Positions 7,542 to 16,679 of a stretch of 45,753 bases of DNA are shown here, piece by piece (the first letter of the stretch is position 1; every line of letters starts with the position of its first letter). The DNA lies in NCBI GenBank assembly GCA_024278975.1, contig JAJRSD010000034.1, positions 1-45,753 of the forward strand. The letters run 5' to 3'. A program made the position numbers and the translations under genes. The notes beneath the pieces are model-generated. The model was not told where the DNA came from and did no database searches. It saw only the letters and a program-made list of their open reading frames with translations. The DNA comes from Bacteroidota bacterium (lineage in GTDB: Bacteria > Bacteroidota > Bacteroidia > Bacteroidales > Prolixibacteraceae).

Positions 7542-8234
7542 TTATAACGAATTGTAATATCGAACCAACTCTTTTAGTTTATCGGGTTTGTTGGTTTTCA
7601 CTTTATTCTTTTTTATGAATGTAGATATTTCGCTGTGATGGTCAGGGAAAATCTCAACAACTTCCTTTTTGCTACCAACTTTTTTTGCCGCTTCCAATCC
7701 TATTCGAATATAAAATGAATCAGATTTCTTTACAAACTTTGCAGGCTCAGCTTCTTTATATCCACCGGGTTCTTCAGCTGCTACAAATGCTACTCCCAAT
7801 CTGGAATACAACGAAGCAGCTCCCTCCTCTTCAATTATAAAAAAACCATATCGTATTTTTTTTGTACCGGAATATTGTAAATAAACCATTTTGTAGTCTC
7901 CAAATGCCACAGTTGCTACAATTTCGGGAGTCGACAAAGCCAAGACCTCGTTGGTTGGAGTTTTAAACTCAATCTGGTCGTTATAAATATTGTATCGTAA
8001 TGGAATATCTACAAATTTATATTTTGATTTCGTATAAATTGTACCGTTAATAAACTCATCATTTAAATAGGGCGAACCTTTTATATCGTTCTCTGTCAAT
8101 GTATTTTTCCAATCGCCACTGTTAACTTTGCTTGTTCTGTATAAATCCATTGCATCACGAATTTGGTAGTCTTGCGAATAAGAAAAACTGATGGTGGCTA
8201 ATAAGATAATAACCGTGAAAAAGTGTCGTTTCAT
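7542..8234 (-). CDS. Exported protein of unknown function
   Basis: 230 residues with a clear signal peptide (~1-20, ending ISFSYSQ). The mature part is of mixed alpha/beta character. It includes an N-terminal DAMDLYRTSKVNSGDW segment, a run of beta strands (KFVDIPLRYNIYNDQIEFK), and a basic C-terminus (KKNKVKTNKPDKLKELVRYYNSL). I recognise no enzymatic motif or named domain; similar small periplasmic proteins are common in Bacteroidota. It is 150 bp upstream of the ECF sigma gene on the same strand, so co-transcription is possible, but the ECF-like promoter between them suggests separate units. Its upstream flank carries three heptamer repeats (8241-8261). Confidence 0.6.
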   Translation of the reverse strand: MKRHFFTVIILLATISFSYSQDYQIRDAMDLYRTSKVNSGDWKNTLTENDIKGSPYLNDEFINGTIYTKSKYKFVDIPLRYNIYNDQIEFKTPTNEVLALSTPEIVATVAFGDYKMVYLQYSGTKKIRYGFFIIEEEGAASLYSRLGVAFVAAEEPGGYKEAEPAKFVKKSDSFYIRIGLEAAKKVGSKKEVVEIFPDHHSEISTFIKKNKVKTNKPDKLKELVRYYNSL

Positions 8235-8240
8235 TTCTGT

Positions 8241-8261
8241 AATTTACAATTTACAATTTAA
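8241..8261. repeat. Short heptamer array (AATTTAC-type), 3 units
   Basis: Units AATTTAC, AATTTAC, AATTTAA follow one another without gaps just upstream of the start at 8234. It is a short member of the 7-nt-period arrays found in several spacers of this window. Confidence 0.5.
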
Positions 8262-8343
8262 ACAATCTCTAAATATACAAAACATTGTGGTCTGGCAAAA
8301 ACAAGTTGGAGTTTGCTAAAAACTATTTTACTGTACAAAAAAA

Positions 8344-8378
8344 AGACTGTTCATTCATTTTAAATGAACGAACAGTCT
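8344..8378 (-). terminator. Intrinsic terminator of the large T9SS surface-protein gene
   Basis: AGACTGTTC (8344-8352) pairs perfectly with GAACAGTCT (8370-8378). After one mismatch the inner TTCATT/AATGAA continues the stem to a tiny loop. On the minus strand it is followed by a run of T (complement of the A-tract at 8338-8344). It lies 25 bp beyond the stop at 8404. Confidence 0.8.
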
Positions 8379-8403
8379 CATTGATTGAGTATATAACGAA
8401 TAA

Positions 8404-11400
8404 TTATTTAATAACCGCCGATTTACTCAACACTTTATTTCCCGATCGGAGTACTGTTTTATATAGTCCGGCCGGTAAACTGCCTACATTTATTTGAGTA
8501 TTATGAACACCGGGTATAACATGTCCTTCATCCATAATTTTAATTGTCTGACCCAAATAATTTACGATTTGAATTTCAATATCCATATCCTGACCGGTTA
8601 CATAAGTTATTGTAAATACACCTTCAGAAGGATTTGGATACAAGTTGACAAAATCAAATAATCCTGATTTTGGTTCAGCTACATCAATTACTGCAGTTAT
8701 AACAGTATCCACTTCAGTAACATCAATTTCTCCTGCTGCAATAATATTTCCATCTGTATCAAACAGCACACAACCCAACGTTGGAAGACCATTTGCAAAA
8801 ACCATGTTGAAAATCCCTATGTTTTCTTTAGCATGCACAGGAGGTGATAATTCGTAGAAAGCACTATGTTTTCCCATATAAGCAGACGAAGTCAACGCTA
8901 ATCCATCTGGCAATTTTTCTCCTTCGGCAGATGCTGCTGAAATTGCAAAGAACTGTAGTTCATCTAATTTAACCTGTTCTTTGTCCGATAGCCCGAATGA
9001 AACATATTTTATCTGAACATCATCATCTGTTTTTAATTTAGGACTTATGCTTATTCCAACCAATTGTCCAGCCGGATTGAATTCCTTTATTGGAATTTCA
9101 GTATGGCCCCACCATTTTTTATTCCATTTAAACTCGAAACAGCAACGTGTTCCATCGCATTTTACAACACAAACTGTTACAACTCCATTGTAACTTGATG
9201 CTACCAGATTGAATTTAATATCGTTTACTGCTGCAGGAGAAAGATTGCCTGTAGCAGGAATTCTTGTCGGATTCCATGACTGAGTGGACACCACTCCATC
9301 AATATAAAGATTTCCGGTTGTCATAGTTACAGAAGGCGAATAAGCAAGTTCGACATAGCAAATAGGAACTGAAGGATCGAGGTTTGCTATATTAAATACA
9401 CCGTTTAAAGTATTCCACCAAGGCCATTTAGGTTTTAATGTAAGTTCTACCTCGGCACAACATGGATCGTTTACCGGTGGCGGGCACTTGATCTCTATTC
9501 CCTTTTCGCATTTCTCGCCGTTGGCAAAGTATATCTGGTAATTTACCGAAACACTCCCGGATTGGTCAGCATCAAAACAATTAACCATATTAACCACGCA
9601 ATTATTTGCTACAAACATGTAACTACTTTGGCCAATTGCCGCCGCCGGAATTGGAGTTGCACAATTCCAGGTATTTGAACTAAATGTTCCGTTTGAAATA
9701 TTGACAAGCACTGAATCTACTTCACAATCAGTAATAAGTTCGGTACAACATTGTGCAACGCCTGCAGCATCAACAACCTGTTGGACTACAATACTGTCAC
9801 AGCAGTTTTTTTCACCACACTCAAGTTTTATGTATTTCTCACATTTTTCACCATTACTAAAATAAACCATATATGCTATTGAAACATCTCCGGTTTGATC
9901 AGGATTTACACAAGTTACCAAATCAATGGGACAAAGATTAGCATCAAAAGTATAACTGCTTTGTCCAACATATCCGGGAGGTATTGTACCACAATTCCAT
10001 GATGCGGATGCAAAAGTTCCATTAGTTATGGTAACCAAAACGGAATCAACTTCACATTCCGAAACCAGACGGGCACAACATTCTCCATCTAAATCAGGAT
10101 TGTTATATGGTTCAACTATTAAACTATCGCAACAATCGGTTTGAATATCACCACAATCGAGCTCAATAGTTTCCTTGCATACTTCACCATTATCAAAATG
10201 TATTGTGTAGGTTACTGTCACAGTTCCGGGCTGATCGGGTGTAAAACAGTTTGTCATATCTACCACACAGCCACTTGCAGGGAAAGTAAAACTACTTTGG
10301 CCGATGAAACCTGATGGAAGAGTTCCACAATTCCAGGAGGCAGAACTAATTGTTCCATTAGAGACAGAAACTTCAATTGCTTTAACTTTACAATCTGTTA
10401 TTATTCTAACGCAACATTCTCCTTGTCCGGTTGGATCAGAAACCTGTTCAACTTGTACACTGTCGCAGCATAAAGAAGAAGTTGAATCTACCGTAATACA
10501 AATTGGAGGTGCTGCAATTGGCGTTAAAGAAATTGATTGCGGTGTTCCATCCAAAAGGAAATCTGTTGTTGAAATAGCAGCAAAATCGTTGCATGCAGTT
10601 TGTTGCACGGCTGCACTTGCAGGAATCAGCACATCAAATTCTTCCATTAATTTAACATTTGATCCTAAAATCAAAGAACTGTAATCAATTTTAATATTCT
10701 GATCCGGAGAACCACTCCAGGCCGGAGGAGTACATCCTCCCGGACTATATCCAAAAATAGGTAAACAAATACTATTTCCTGGTGAATAATCGGGTGTTGG
10801 CGACGTTATAGGTCCTCCCGGCAATAAGGCAGTACTGTGGGTATTATTATAAACAACTCCAAATGAACTTCCCCGGGTAACTGTTCTGTTTAAAATCAAC
10901 CAATCGTCTGTTGGCCCGTCGTTTAATGGAAGAAGGTCAACCAGATTAACTGAAGTTACAGGTACATTCGAAGTATTTTTATAATTTAAACGATAGCGGG
11001 CTGATCCTCCGGGACTAACAATTCCGCTCGAGCTAAATGTTGTTCCTCCATCTGTACTTACTTGTTTTTCAACTTCCTGCCCAAATGAAGCAACAACCAA
11101 CACATTCACAATATTCGAAGTAACTGTTGATGATACATTACCACCACTTATATTGTAACTATTTGGAGTAACTCCCGGCAATGCTGTACTATCTACCTCA
11201 ACATCAAATTCAATAAAATAATAAGGCAATGCCGATGTTCCGTAAGTTCCACAATAAGCCGAATAAAACAATTGACAATCTGAAGGGATATCAGGTAAAA
11301 CCCACGATAAATTATTGCCAGTATGCACAGGATTAACGCCAGTCCATGGTGTTGTACCAGAAGGAATTCCACCTCCGCTTGAACACGATGGATTGTAATT

Positions 11401-13089
11401 TGTGGCAACATAATAACTTTCGTTACCTATATAATTAAAATTACTATGTAATATATCCTGAAATGTTGCGCCTGATAAATCTGCACTTCCAATATTCTGA
11501 ACGCGAATTCTGAATCTTAAAATATCTCCGGGTTCATAATCGGTTTGAGGTGAACAGATATCTTTTATTAAACAAGGTTTAGGTGTCCCGGCCTCAACAG
11601 TAAATGATGCACAGGCATCTGGTAATGTAAGCGCATTTGTCAAGCCATCAAACGAAGCACAATTTGTTACAACTGTTCCCGTTGGGTTTGAATTTACTGT
11701 AAAATAAACATACATATACAAACAGTTGCCTACCGGGAGAGTCCCGGTCATCTGTAACTGAATATCATTAACAGAAGTCAGTGCGCCAGAATCATAGTAA
11801 CCGGTTATTCCTGTTGCTAATGGCGATGCGTTTATATTCAGATCTACCGTAGTAGTTGCATTTGCATTAAAAATTTTAATTTGATCTACAGTAACTCCCG
11901 ATGGAACCGCATCGTTTATATCGAAAGCTGACAATGGACCGGTTCCATTATTGCAAAATACAATTGTATATATACCTGTGCAACCCGGCACCCTGTTTGC
12001 CAAAGAGATATATTTTTGAAAGTTTGCACTAAGATTAGGCGTGTAATCAATTACCTCAACACAGGTTTGATTGCTATTATGTGTCACAGATTGATTACAA
12101 ATATCGCCACTTAATGTAGCGTCGTTGTATATAAATGTACCTGCCGGAAAACTTGCAGCCGGATAATAAACCTCAATATCGCAATAATAGTATTCATACG
12201 GATTAGAAGCATCGAGAAGATAACTTGTTGGGTTTACATTCCATGTGATAGTATTACCTGTTTGGGTTGCTCCACAAGTGCTGCTCACCATTGTTGCACC
12301 AGTCGGGAGAATATCTGTTACAACCGCACTCGACATATTCATTTGTCCGGTAACATTACCCATGTATGGACTGTTTTTCATAACATACAATCTATATTTG
12401 GCCGTACCATCAGGTTCTATCATATAACCGCAGCTCCCTCCATTCGGATTAACCACTGCCCCCGATAAAATTGACTTTGAGATTTTCCAGGGATCTACCG
12501 CAGTTGCCATTGTGCTAACATACGGAGTATAGTGCCAATCGTCAGTTAAAATAGCCGCCCTGTTTCTAGCAGATGCACCATCGCACGTTGTACCAGCAGG
12601 AAACTGTACAACAATTGTAAACGAGCCAGACGAAGCACTACCCGAGGGTAATCCTGTTAAAGAATAATTAACTACTTCATTTGCCTGAGGAGTTCCAGTA
12701 GTTGTTACTGTTGGTGTAACTCCATTTACGGATGCCGGAGCCGGTACATTTACCACAACCAACGATGTTGGAATTTCGTCCCTAATTTCGATAGTAGTAG
12801 CACCTGCCGGAGCCGAAAACATAATTGTATAACTAAAATTAACACCGCTTGGAATTGTGGTATTACTCGTAATTTTTTTGAGTGAATATCCTCCTCCCGA
12901 CCATTCTGCTTCATTTGGAATGGGTGCTTGCCCAAAATTTATTTTTGGCAAGATTAAAATCAACAAAAATATTAAGCTGTATTGCAGGCTATTTTTAAAA
13001 CTGTTGTTACTCGTTTTAAAAGCTTTTAACTCTTTTTTATTAGCTCTCTTTTTAATTATGGGGAATACGTTTTTTCTAAAATTTGTCAT
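8404..13089 (-). CDS. Giant secreted surface protein with DUF11-like domains, Cys-rich tandem modules and T9SS tail
   Basis: 1561 residues. The signal peptide sits after an unusually long basic N-terminus (hydrophobic core ~38-52, ending KINFGQ). Residues ~60-860 contain repeated DUF11/isopeptide-type beta-sandwich domains with recurring phrases such as GTAKYRLYV, GDILRFRIRVQN and GSARYRLNYKNTS. Residues ~874-1203 are three tandem ~110-residue cysteine-rich modules, each beginning CCDS and containing a downstream paired Cys, a TDCxVxxxxV-type strand and an NGTxxSxxWNC core. After a CCAEVELTLKP segment (~1204-1380), the last ~80 residues are a T9SS type A sorting domain (NLYPNPSEGVFTI, then LPAGLYKTVL and SKSAVIK). 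No catalytic motif was found, so an adhesive or structural surface role is likely. The gene is monocistronic with its own terminator. Confidence 0.83.
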   Translation of the reverse strand: MTNFRKNVFPIIKKRANKKELKAFKTSNNSFKNSLQYSLIFLLILILPKINFGQAPIPNEAEWSGGGYSLKKITSNTTIPSGVNFSYTIMFSAPAGATTIEIRDEIPTSLVVVNVPAPASVNGVTPTVTTTGTPQANEVVNYSLTGLPSGSASSGSFTIVVQFPAGTTCDGASARNRAAILTDDWHYTPYVSTMATAVDPWKISKSILSGAVVNPNGGSCGYMIEPDGTAKYRLYVMKNSPYMGNVTGQMNMSSAVVTDILPTGATMVSSTCGATQTGNTITWNVNPTSYLLDASNPYEYYYCDIEVYYPAASFPAGTFIYNDATLSGDICNQSVTHNSNQTCVEVIDYTPNLSANFQKYISLANRVPGCTGIYTIVFCNNGTGPLSAFDINDAVPSGVTVDQIKIFNANATTTVDLNINASPLATGITGYYDSGALTSVNDIQLQMTGTLPVGNCLYMYVYFTVNSNPTGTVVTNCASFDGLTNALTLPDACASFTVEAGTPKPCLIKDICSPQTDYEPGDILRFRIRVQNIGSADLSGATFQDILHSNFNYIGNESYYVATNYNPSCSSGGGIPSGTTPWTGVNPVHTGNNLSWVLPDIPSDCQLFYSAYCGTYGTSALPYYFIEFDVEVDSTALPGVTPNSYNISGGNVSSTVTSNIVNVLVVASFGQEVEKQVSTDGGTTFSSSGIVSPGGSARYRLNYKNTSNVPVTSVNLVDLLPLNDGPTDDWLILNRTVTRGSSFGVVYNNTHSTALLPGGPITSPTPDYSPGNSICLPIFGYSPGGCTPPAWSGSPDQNIKIDYSSLILGSNVKLMEEFDVLIPASAAVQQTACNDFAAISTTDFLLDGTPQSISLTPIAAPPICITVDSTSSLCCDSVQVEQVSDPTGQGECCVRIITDCKVKAIEVSVSNGTISSASWNCGTLPSGFIGQSSFTFPASGCVVDMTNCFTPDQPGTVTVTYTIHFDNGEVCKETIELDCGDIQTDCCDSLIVEPYNNPDLDGECCARLVSECEVDSVLVTITNGTFASASWNCGTIPPGYVGQSSYTFDANLCPIDLVTCVNPDQTGDVSIAYMVYFSNGEKCEKYIKLECGEKNCCDSIVVQQVVDAAGVAQCCTELITDCEVDSVLVNISNGTFSSNTWNCATPIPAAAIGQSSYMFVANNCVVNMVNCFDADQSGSVSVNYQIYFANGEKCEKGIEIKCPPPVNDPCCAEVELTLKPKWPWWNTLNGVFNIANLDPSVPICYVELAYSPSVTMTTGNLYIDGVVSTQSWNPTRIPATGNLSPAAVNDIKFNLVASSYNGVVTVCVVKCDGTRCCFEFKWNKKWWGHTEIPIKEFNPAGQLVGISISPKLKTDDDVQIKYVSFGLSDKEQVKLDELQFFAISAASAEGEKLPDGLALTSSAYMGKHSAFYELSPPVHAKENIGIFNMVFANGLPTLGCVLFDTDGNIIAAGEIDVTEVDTVITAVIDVAEPKSGLFDFVNLYPNPSEGVFTITYVTGQDMDIEIQIVNYLGQTIKIMDEGHVIPGVHNTQINVGSLPAGLYKTVLRSGNKVLSKSAVIK
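9480..10470 (-). repeat. Three tandem ~330-bp coding repeats (Cys-rich modules)
   Basis: Inside the large surface-protein gene, three successive units start with codons for CCDS at about 10470, 10138 and 9806, with the last ending near 9480. Each encodes about 110 residues with matching Cys pairs, a conserved WNC motif, a Gly-Gln-Ser-Ser-[FY] strand and an Asp-Gln-[PTS]-Gly turn. Nucleotide identity is only partial, so the duplication is not recent. Confidence 0.75.
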
Positions 13090-13462
13090 ACTTATTATAT
13101 TAATTTAATCTAAATAAAGAACCAATTTACAACATTGAAGTCAAAAAAAAAGAGTTGAGGCATATTTTTCATAGTTAAAGTAACCTTTTTTTAAATTATG
13201 AAAAAAATAAAGATAAAATAAGTAATGTTATTTAGGCATCTCCCGAACAGAACAACCACAACTTTTTAATATTCGAAAATATGTTTTATAATGAAAACTA
13301 TGTGCAGGTTACAATTCAATTGTTTTTTAAAAAACGCTGAGTAGCATTAAAAAAACACAATAGCCAGTCAGTAAAATTAAAGCATTGTAATTTGCACTTT
13401 GGCACTTCGCAGGGGGGGGTAAAAATTAAAAATAAAATGGATTAATAACTAATGAATTACAA
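13090..13462. other. Non-coding spacer upstream of the surface-protein gene
   Basis: This AT-rich stretch of 373 bp has no protein-like frame. It contains a G8 run at 13412-13419 and the perfect palindrome GTTTTTTAAAAAAC at 13322-13335. I could not find an exact TAnnTTTG box for the surface-protein gene, and no terminator is obvious for the pmbA gene that ends at 13463. Confidence 0.4.
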
Positions 13463-14779
13463 TTATATTCCGCTAAAATCAACATCTTCGAATAAAACAG
13501 AAGGTGTTAACCACGAAGAATTTTTATTTACATCATTACCAATCTCCCCGATGTTCGACCACAGGTCTTTCATATTCCCTGTTATATTCATCTCTGAAAC
13601 CGGTTGTGTGAGTTTTCCATTTTCAATTAGAAATCCTTCAACTCCATAAGAGAAATCGCCCGTACTTCCGTTGCTGTTACCGCCGTTAAACCCGGTAACT
13701 AAAATACCTTTTTTCACCGATGTAACAAGCCCTTCAATATTTTTGGTTCCTGTTTTAAAGACCAAATTTGTGGTGCCACCACCGGTTGGATCCATTTTCA
13801 GCTTTTTACCATAATATGTGTCGATAAAGTAGGTTTTTAAAACTCCCTTATCAAATATTTTACGCTCTTTTGTTGCCAAACCTTCTCCATCGAAAAGGCG
13901 CGACCCACGACCGCTAACAATAAACGGGTCGTCGATAAGAGTTAGTTTATCTGATATAACTTTCTCGCCCAGTTTATCAATTAAAAAAGAGTTCTTTTGC
14001 TGAATTGCAGAACCGTTCAATGCCGAAATAAGTGGGCCAAAAATACGTCCCACCTGACGATTTTCCACAACCATCGACATTTTATCCGATTCTAATTTTT
14101 CCTGACCAATTTTGTCGGTTGCCCGTTTCAATGCAATTTTACCAATCTCTTCTTTTTTAAGTTTATCGAAAAATATGGCACTTTCGCCCCAGTATGATTC
14201 TGGTCTGGCATCGCCACTTTTTACAGAAACAGAAGCATTTAAACCATAATAAGAACTCGAAGTGTCGCCTTCAAATCCATTGCTGGTAACCATAACTCTT
14301 TCATTCAACCCATCGTAATAACTTGCCGAAACAGAAATAATTCTTTCATCTTTACCAAGAACCTCTTTTTCGATAGCAAAAGCCAAATTAATTTTTTCCT
14401 GCGGATCAATTTTGCTGAATTCAGAATCGAGAGTTTTTAACGATTTGCCTCCTCCTTTGTAATATAATTCAGGCGCCGGCAAAGTTCGGAATTCGTCTTC
14501 CGTTAAGTATTTTGTACCTTCAATTGCCTCTTCAATAAAACGTGCCAGACCTTCCTTTTTTATTCGGTTAGTAGAGTGTGCCGAATATTTTCCATCAACA
14601 AAAAGGCGGATATAAAGACCACTTTGAGTTGCTTGTTCCAGTTTGTCAATTTTTTCGTCGCGCACTTCAACACTGCTACTCTGGCTGTTCGAAATACTTA
14701 CACTTGCTTGCTGGGCACCATTTTCAAGAGCATGATTCATCGCCCATTTTGCTAAACTATATTTTTCTTCTTTTGTCAT
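13463..14779 (-). CDS. pmbA: PmbA/TldE-family metalloprotease subunit
   Basis: 438 residues of the TldD/PmbA family. The N-terminus (LAKWAMNHALENGAQQASVSIS) and the segment SSVEVRDEKIDKLEQATQSGLYIRLFVDGK match the usual first domain. The C-terminal half carries GRGSRLFDGEGLATKER and the GGNSNGSTGDFSYGVEGFLIENGKL region, which is the PmbA-type end. It lacks the HExxxH zinc motif, as expected for the non-catalytic TldE partner; the catalytic partner is encoded immediately upstream. In Escherichia coli TldD/TldE form a heterodimeric protease that processes peptides and unfolded proteins. There is no signal sequence here, unlike its partner. The start ATG is 84 bp after the tldD stop, across a heptamer repeat array. 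Confidence 0.88.
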   Translation of the reverse strand: MTKEEKYSLAKWAMNHALENGAQQASVSISNSQSSSVEVRDEKIDKLEQATQSGLYIRLFVDGKYSAHSTNRIKKEGLARFIEEAIEGTKYLTEDEFRTLPAPELYYKGGGKSLKTLDSEFSKIDPQEKINLAFAIEKEVLGKDERIISVSASYYDGLNERVMVTSNGFEGDTSSSYYGLNASVSVKSGDARPESYWGESAIFFDKLKKEEIGKIALKRATDKIGQEKLESDKMSMVVENRQVGRIFGPLISALNGSAIQQKNSFLIDKLGEKVISDKLTLIDDPFIVSGRGSRLFDGEGLATKERKIFDKGVLKTYFIDTYYGKKLKMDPTGGGTTNLVFKTGTKNIEGLVTSVKKGILVTGFNGGNSNGSTGDFSYGVEGFLIENGKLTQPVSEMNITGNMKDLWSNIGEIGNDVNKNSSWLTPSVLFEDVDFSGI

Positions 14780-14780
14780 A

Positions 14781-14857
14781 ACTTTAAACTTTGTACTTTA
14801 AACCTGAAACTTTGAACCTGAAATCTTGAACCTGAAACTTTAAACTTTAAACCTTAA
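14781..14857. repeat. Heptamer tandem array in the tldD-pmbA spacer (11 units)
   Basis: Eleven consecutive 7-nt units fill nearly the whole spacer: variants of ACTTTAA, ACTTTGT, ACCTGAA, ACTTTGA, ATCTTGA and ACCTTAA, with no break in phase. The array lies inside a presumed operon and is therefore transcribed. It begins right after the pmbA start codon region and ends just before the tldD stop codon. Confidence 0.8.
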
Positions 14858-14863
14858 ACTATC

Positions 14864-16390
14864 TTACCCATTTGTTCCTCCAACAGTAAGTTTTTTAATC
14901 AGCACTGTTGGTAAACCTAACGACACAGGCACAGTCTGACCATCTTTACCACAGCTCCAAGTACCTTTATCAATTTTAAAATCGCTGGCAGCCATCGAAA
15001 TATCGGCGAGTGCCTGCGGCCCGTTACCAATAATATTAATGTCTTTTATTGGTTGTGTGAGTTTCCCTTTTTCTATAAGGTAACCCGATTTTACAAAAAA
15101 GGTAAAATCTCCGGCACCAATTTGCACCTGTCCGTTACTGAAATTATCAACATAAACGCCATAATCAACATTTGCAATAATATCAGATTTTGAATGTGGC
15201 CCCGCTTCCATGTACGTTGAACGCATTCGTGGCAGAGGAATATTTCTAAATGATTCTCGTCTGCCGTTTCCTGTGGGATCAACATTGTAAAACTTCGAAC
15301 TTATTCTATCGTGAATATAACTATTTAAAACCCCGTCTTTTACTAAATATGTTTTTTGCGCATCGTTTCCTTCATCATCAATATTTATGGCACCGCGGTC
15401 ATTGGGGAGTGTACCGTCATCAACAATATTTATAAAACTCTCGGCAACTTTTTTACCCATTTTATCGCTAAAAATAGAAGTTCCTTTACGGTTAAAATCG
15501 GCTTCAAAAGTATGCCCAATTGCTTCGTGAAGTAAAATTCCGGAACCCCCGGCTCCCATTACAACAGGCATTTCGCCGGCTTTTGGTTTTGTTGCTTCAA
15601 ACAGAATATTAGTTTTATCGACTGCCTCTTTTGCAAGTTCATCAACCAAATCCTCATTTAACCACTCGAACCCTTTTCTGAAAGAGTGAGCTGAATAAGC
15701 ATTCTCGATTTGATCGCTATTTTGCATAACACAAACAGCCCCAAAAATAATCATCGGCCGGTAATCATAAGTTAACCTGCCCTCCGAATTATAAAACAGA
15801 ACGTAGCTGGTATCGTCGTTTAAAAAGGCATTTACTTTTATTACCTTTTCGTCGAGCGCAAATATTTTATCGTTTATTTGCTGAACAAATGGCACTTTGT
15901 CTTTTACAGAAACATCGCTCCATTTTTTTGTAATGTTATAATAACTCGCTGGAACTTTTTCGTTTACTGCTCCCACATTAAATTCTGCATTACTATTCGC
16001 AATATTTGCAGCCATTTTCGCGGCATTCAGCATGTCGTTTAAAGTAATATTTTCAGAGTAGGCAAACCCGGTTTGGTCGCCTTTTAACACTCTTATTCCT
16101 ACACCAAAGTCGATATTCGAATATGCACGGTTTACTTTCCCGTCTTCAAGTCCAATACTATTCGATGTTTTGTGTTCGAAAAACAGATCGGCATAATCGC
16201 CGCCTTTACTCATTGCAGTTGCAATAACTTTTTGCAACATTTCGGTCGAAACCTCAAAGTGGTCTAGATAACTTTTCACGCTTTCAGAAATTTGTATGTA
16301 TTGGCACGATTGCATAAACGGAGGCAAAATAATACTTCCGACAGCAGCCACACTCCCTGCTTTAATAAAACTACGTCTGTTAACTTGCAT
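14864..16390 (-). CDS. tldD: TldD-family metalloprotease with twin-arginine signal
   Basis: 508 residues. The N-terminus VNRRSFIKAGSVAAVGS is a Tat-type signal, so this TldD is probably exported folded, with its metal. The zinc motif is His288-Glu289-Ala-Ile-Gly-His293 within GSGILLHEAIGHTFEAD. The third ligand expected from the E. coli structure is Cys480 in TWSCGKDGQTV. The metallopeptidase core is therefore intact. It is followed by the PmbA/TldE partner gene (84-bp spacer), an order typical of Bacteroidota. The predicted Tat signal on TldD but not on PmbA is odd for a heterodimer, although PmbA could hitch-hike or the two may act apart. A candidate promoter lies at 16477-16484. Confidence 0.88.
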   Translation of the reverse strand: MQVNRRSFIKAGSVAAVGSIILPPFMQSCQYIQISESVKSYLDHFEVSTEMLQKVIATAMSKGGDYADLFFEHKTSNSIGLEDGKVNRAYSNIDFGVGIRVLKGDQTGFAYSENITLNDMLNAAKMAANIANSNAEFNVGAVNEKVPASYYNITKKWSDVSVKDKVPFVQQINDKIFALDEKVIKVNAFLNDDTSYVLFYNSEGRLTYDYRPMIIFGAVCVMQNSDQIENAYSAHSFRKGFEWLNEDLVDELAKEAVDKTNILFEATKPKAGEMPVVMGAGGSGILLHEAIGHTFEADFNRKGTSIFSDKMGKKVAESFINIVDDGTLPNDRGAINIDDEGNDAQKTYLVKDGVLNSYIHDRISSKFYNVDPTGNGRRESFRNIPLPRMRSTYMEAGPHSKSDIIANVDYGVYVDNFSNGQVQIGAGDFTFFVKSGYLIEKGKLTQPIKDINIIGNGPQALADISMAASDFKIDKGTWSCGKDGQTVPVSLGLPTVLIKKLTVGGTNG

Positions 16391-16476
16391 CCTATTATTT
16401 TATAGATTAATAACTGATTTATTCAATTTACTATCCAGTTAAGTTTTTAATACAAGATAGGTATTTAATAAACGAC

Positions 16477-16484
16477 CAAAATTA
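16477..16484 (-). promoter_or_regulatory. Putative -7 box of the tldD-pmbA operon
   Basis: Read on the minus strand it is TAATTTTG, an exact TAnnTTTG match, about 87 bp upstream of the tldD ATG. No clear -33 TTTG was found. Confidence 0.3.
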
Positions 16485-16646
16485 CACTAAATTTATTGAT
16501 ACTTTATAATTTAACACATCATTTTTCAGTCTTTCTATTTTTCATGTTTTCCACAAATCCACCTAACTTCAGAGGGCTTTGTTAATATAATAACAATAAA
16601 AAATGAATACACCCCCCTTATTTATGACCATTTATGTGAATTTTTA

Positions 16647-16654
16647 TATTTTTG
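16647..16654 (+). promoter_or_regulatory. Putative -7 box of the glutamine synthetase gene
   Basis: TATTTTTG matches TAnnTTTG exactly and lies 25 bp before the ATG at 16680. The -33 position shows only TTTA. A run CACCCCCC just upstream (from about 16610) is the only other distinct feature. Confidence 0.4.
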
Positions 16655-16679
16655 AACCGGAAATAATAAAATAAACAAA

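Noticed and set aside
13412-13419. G8 run upstream of the surface-protein gene as a phase-variation tract
   Set aside because: It is outside any coding frame and over 300 bp from the gene start, so switching of the protein through this tract is not supported. Promoter effects cannot be judged.
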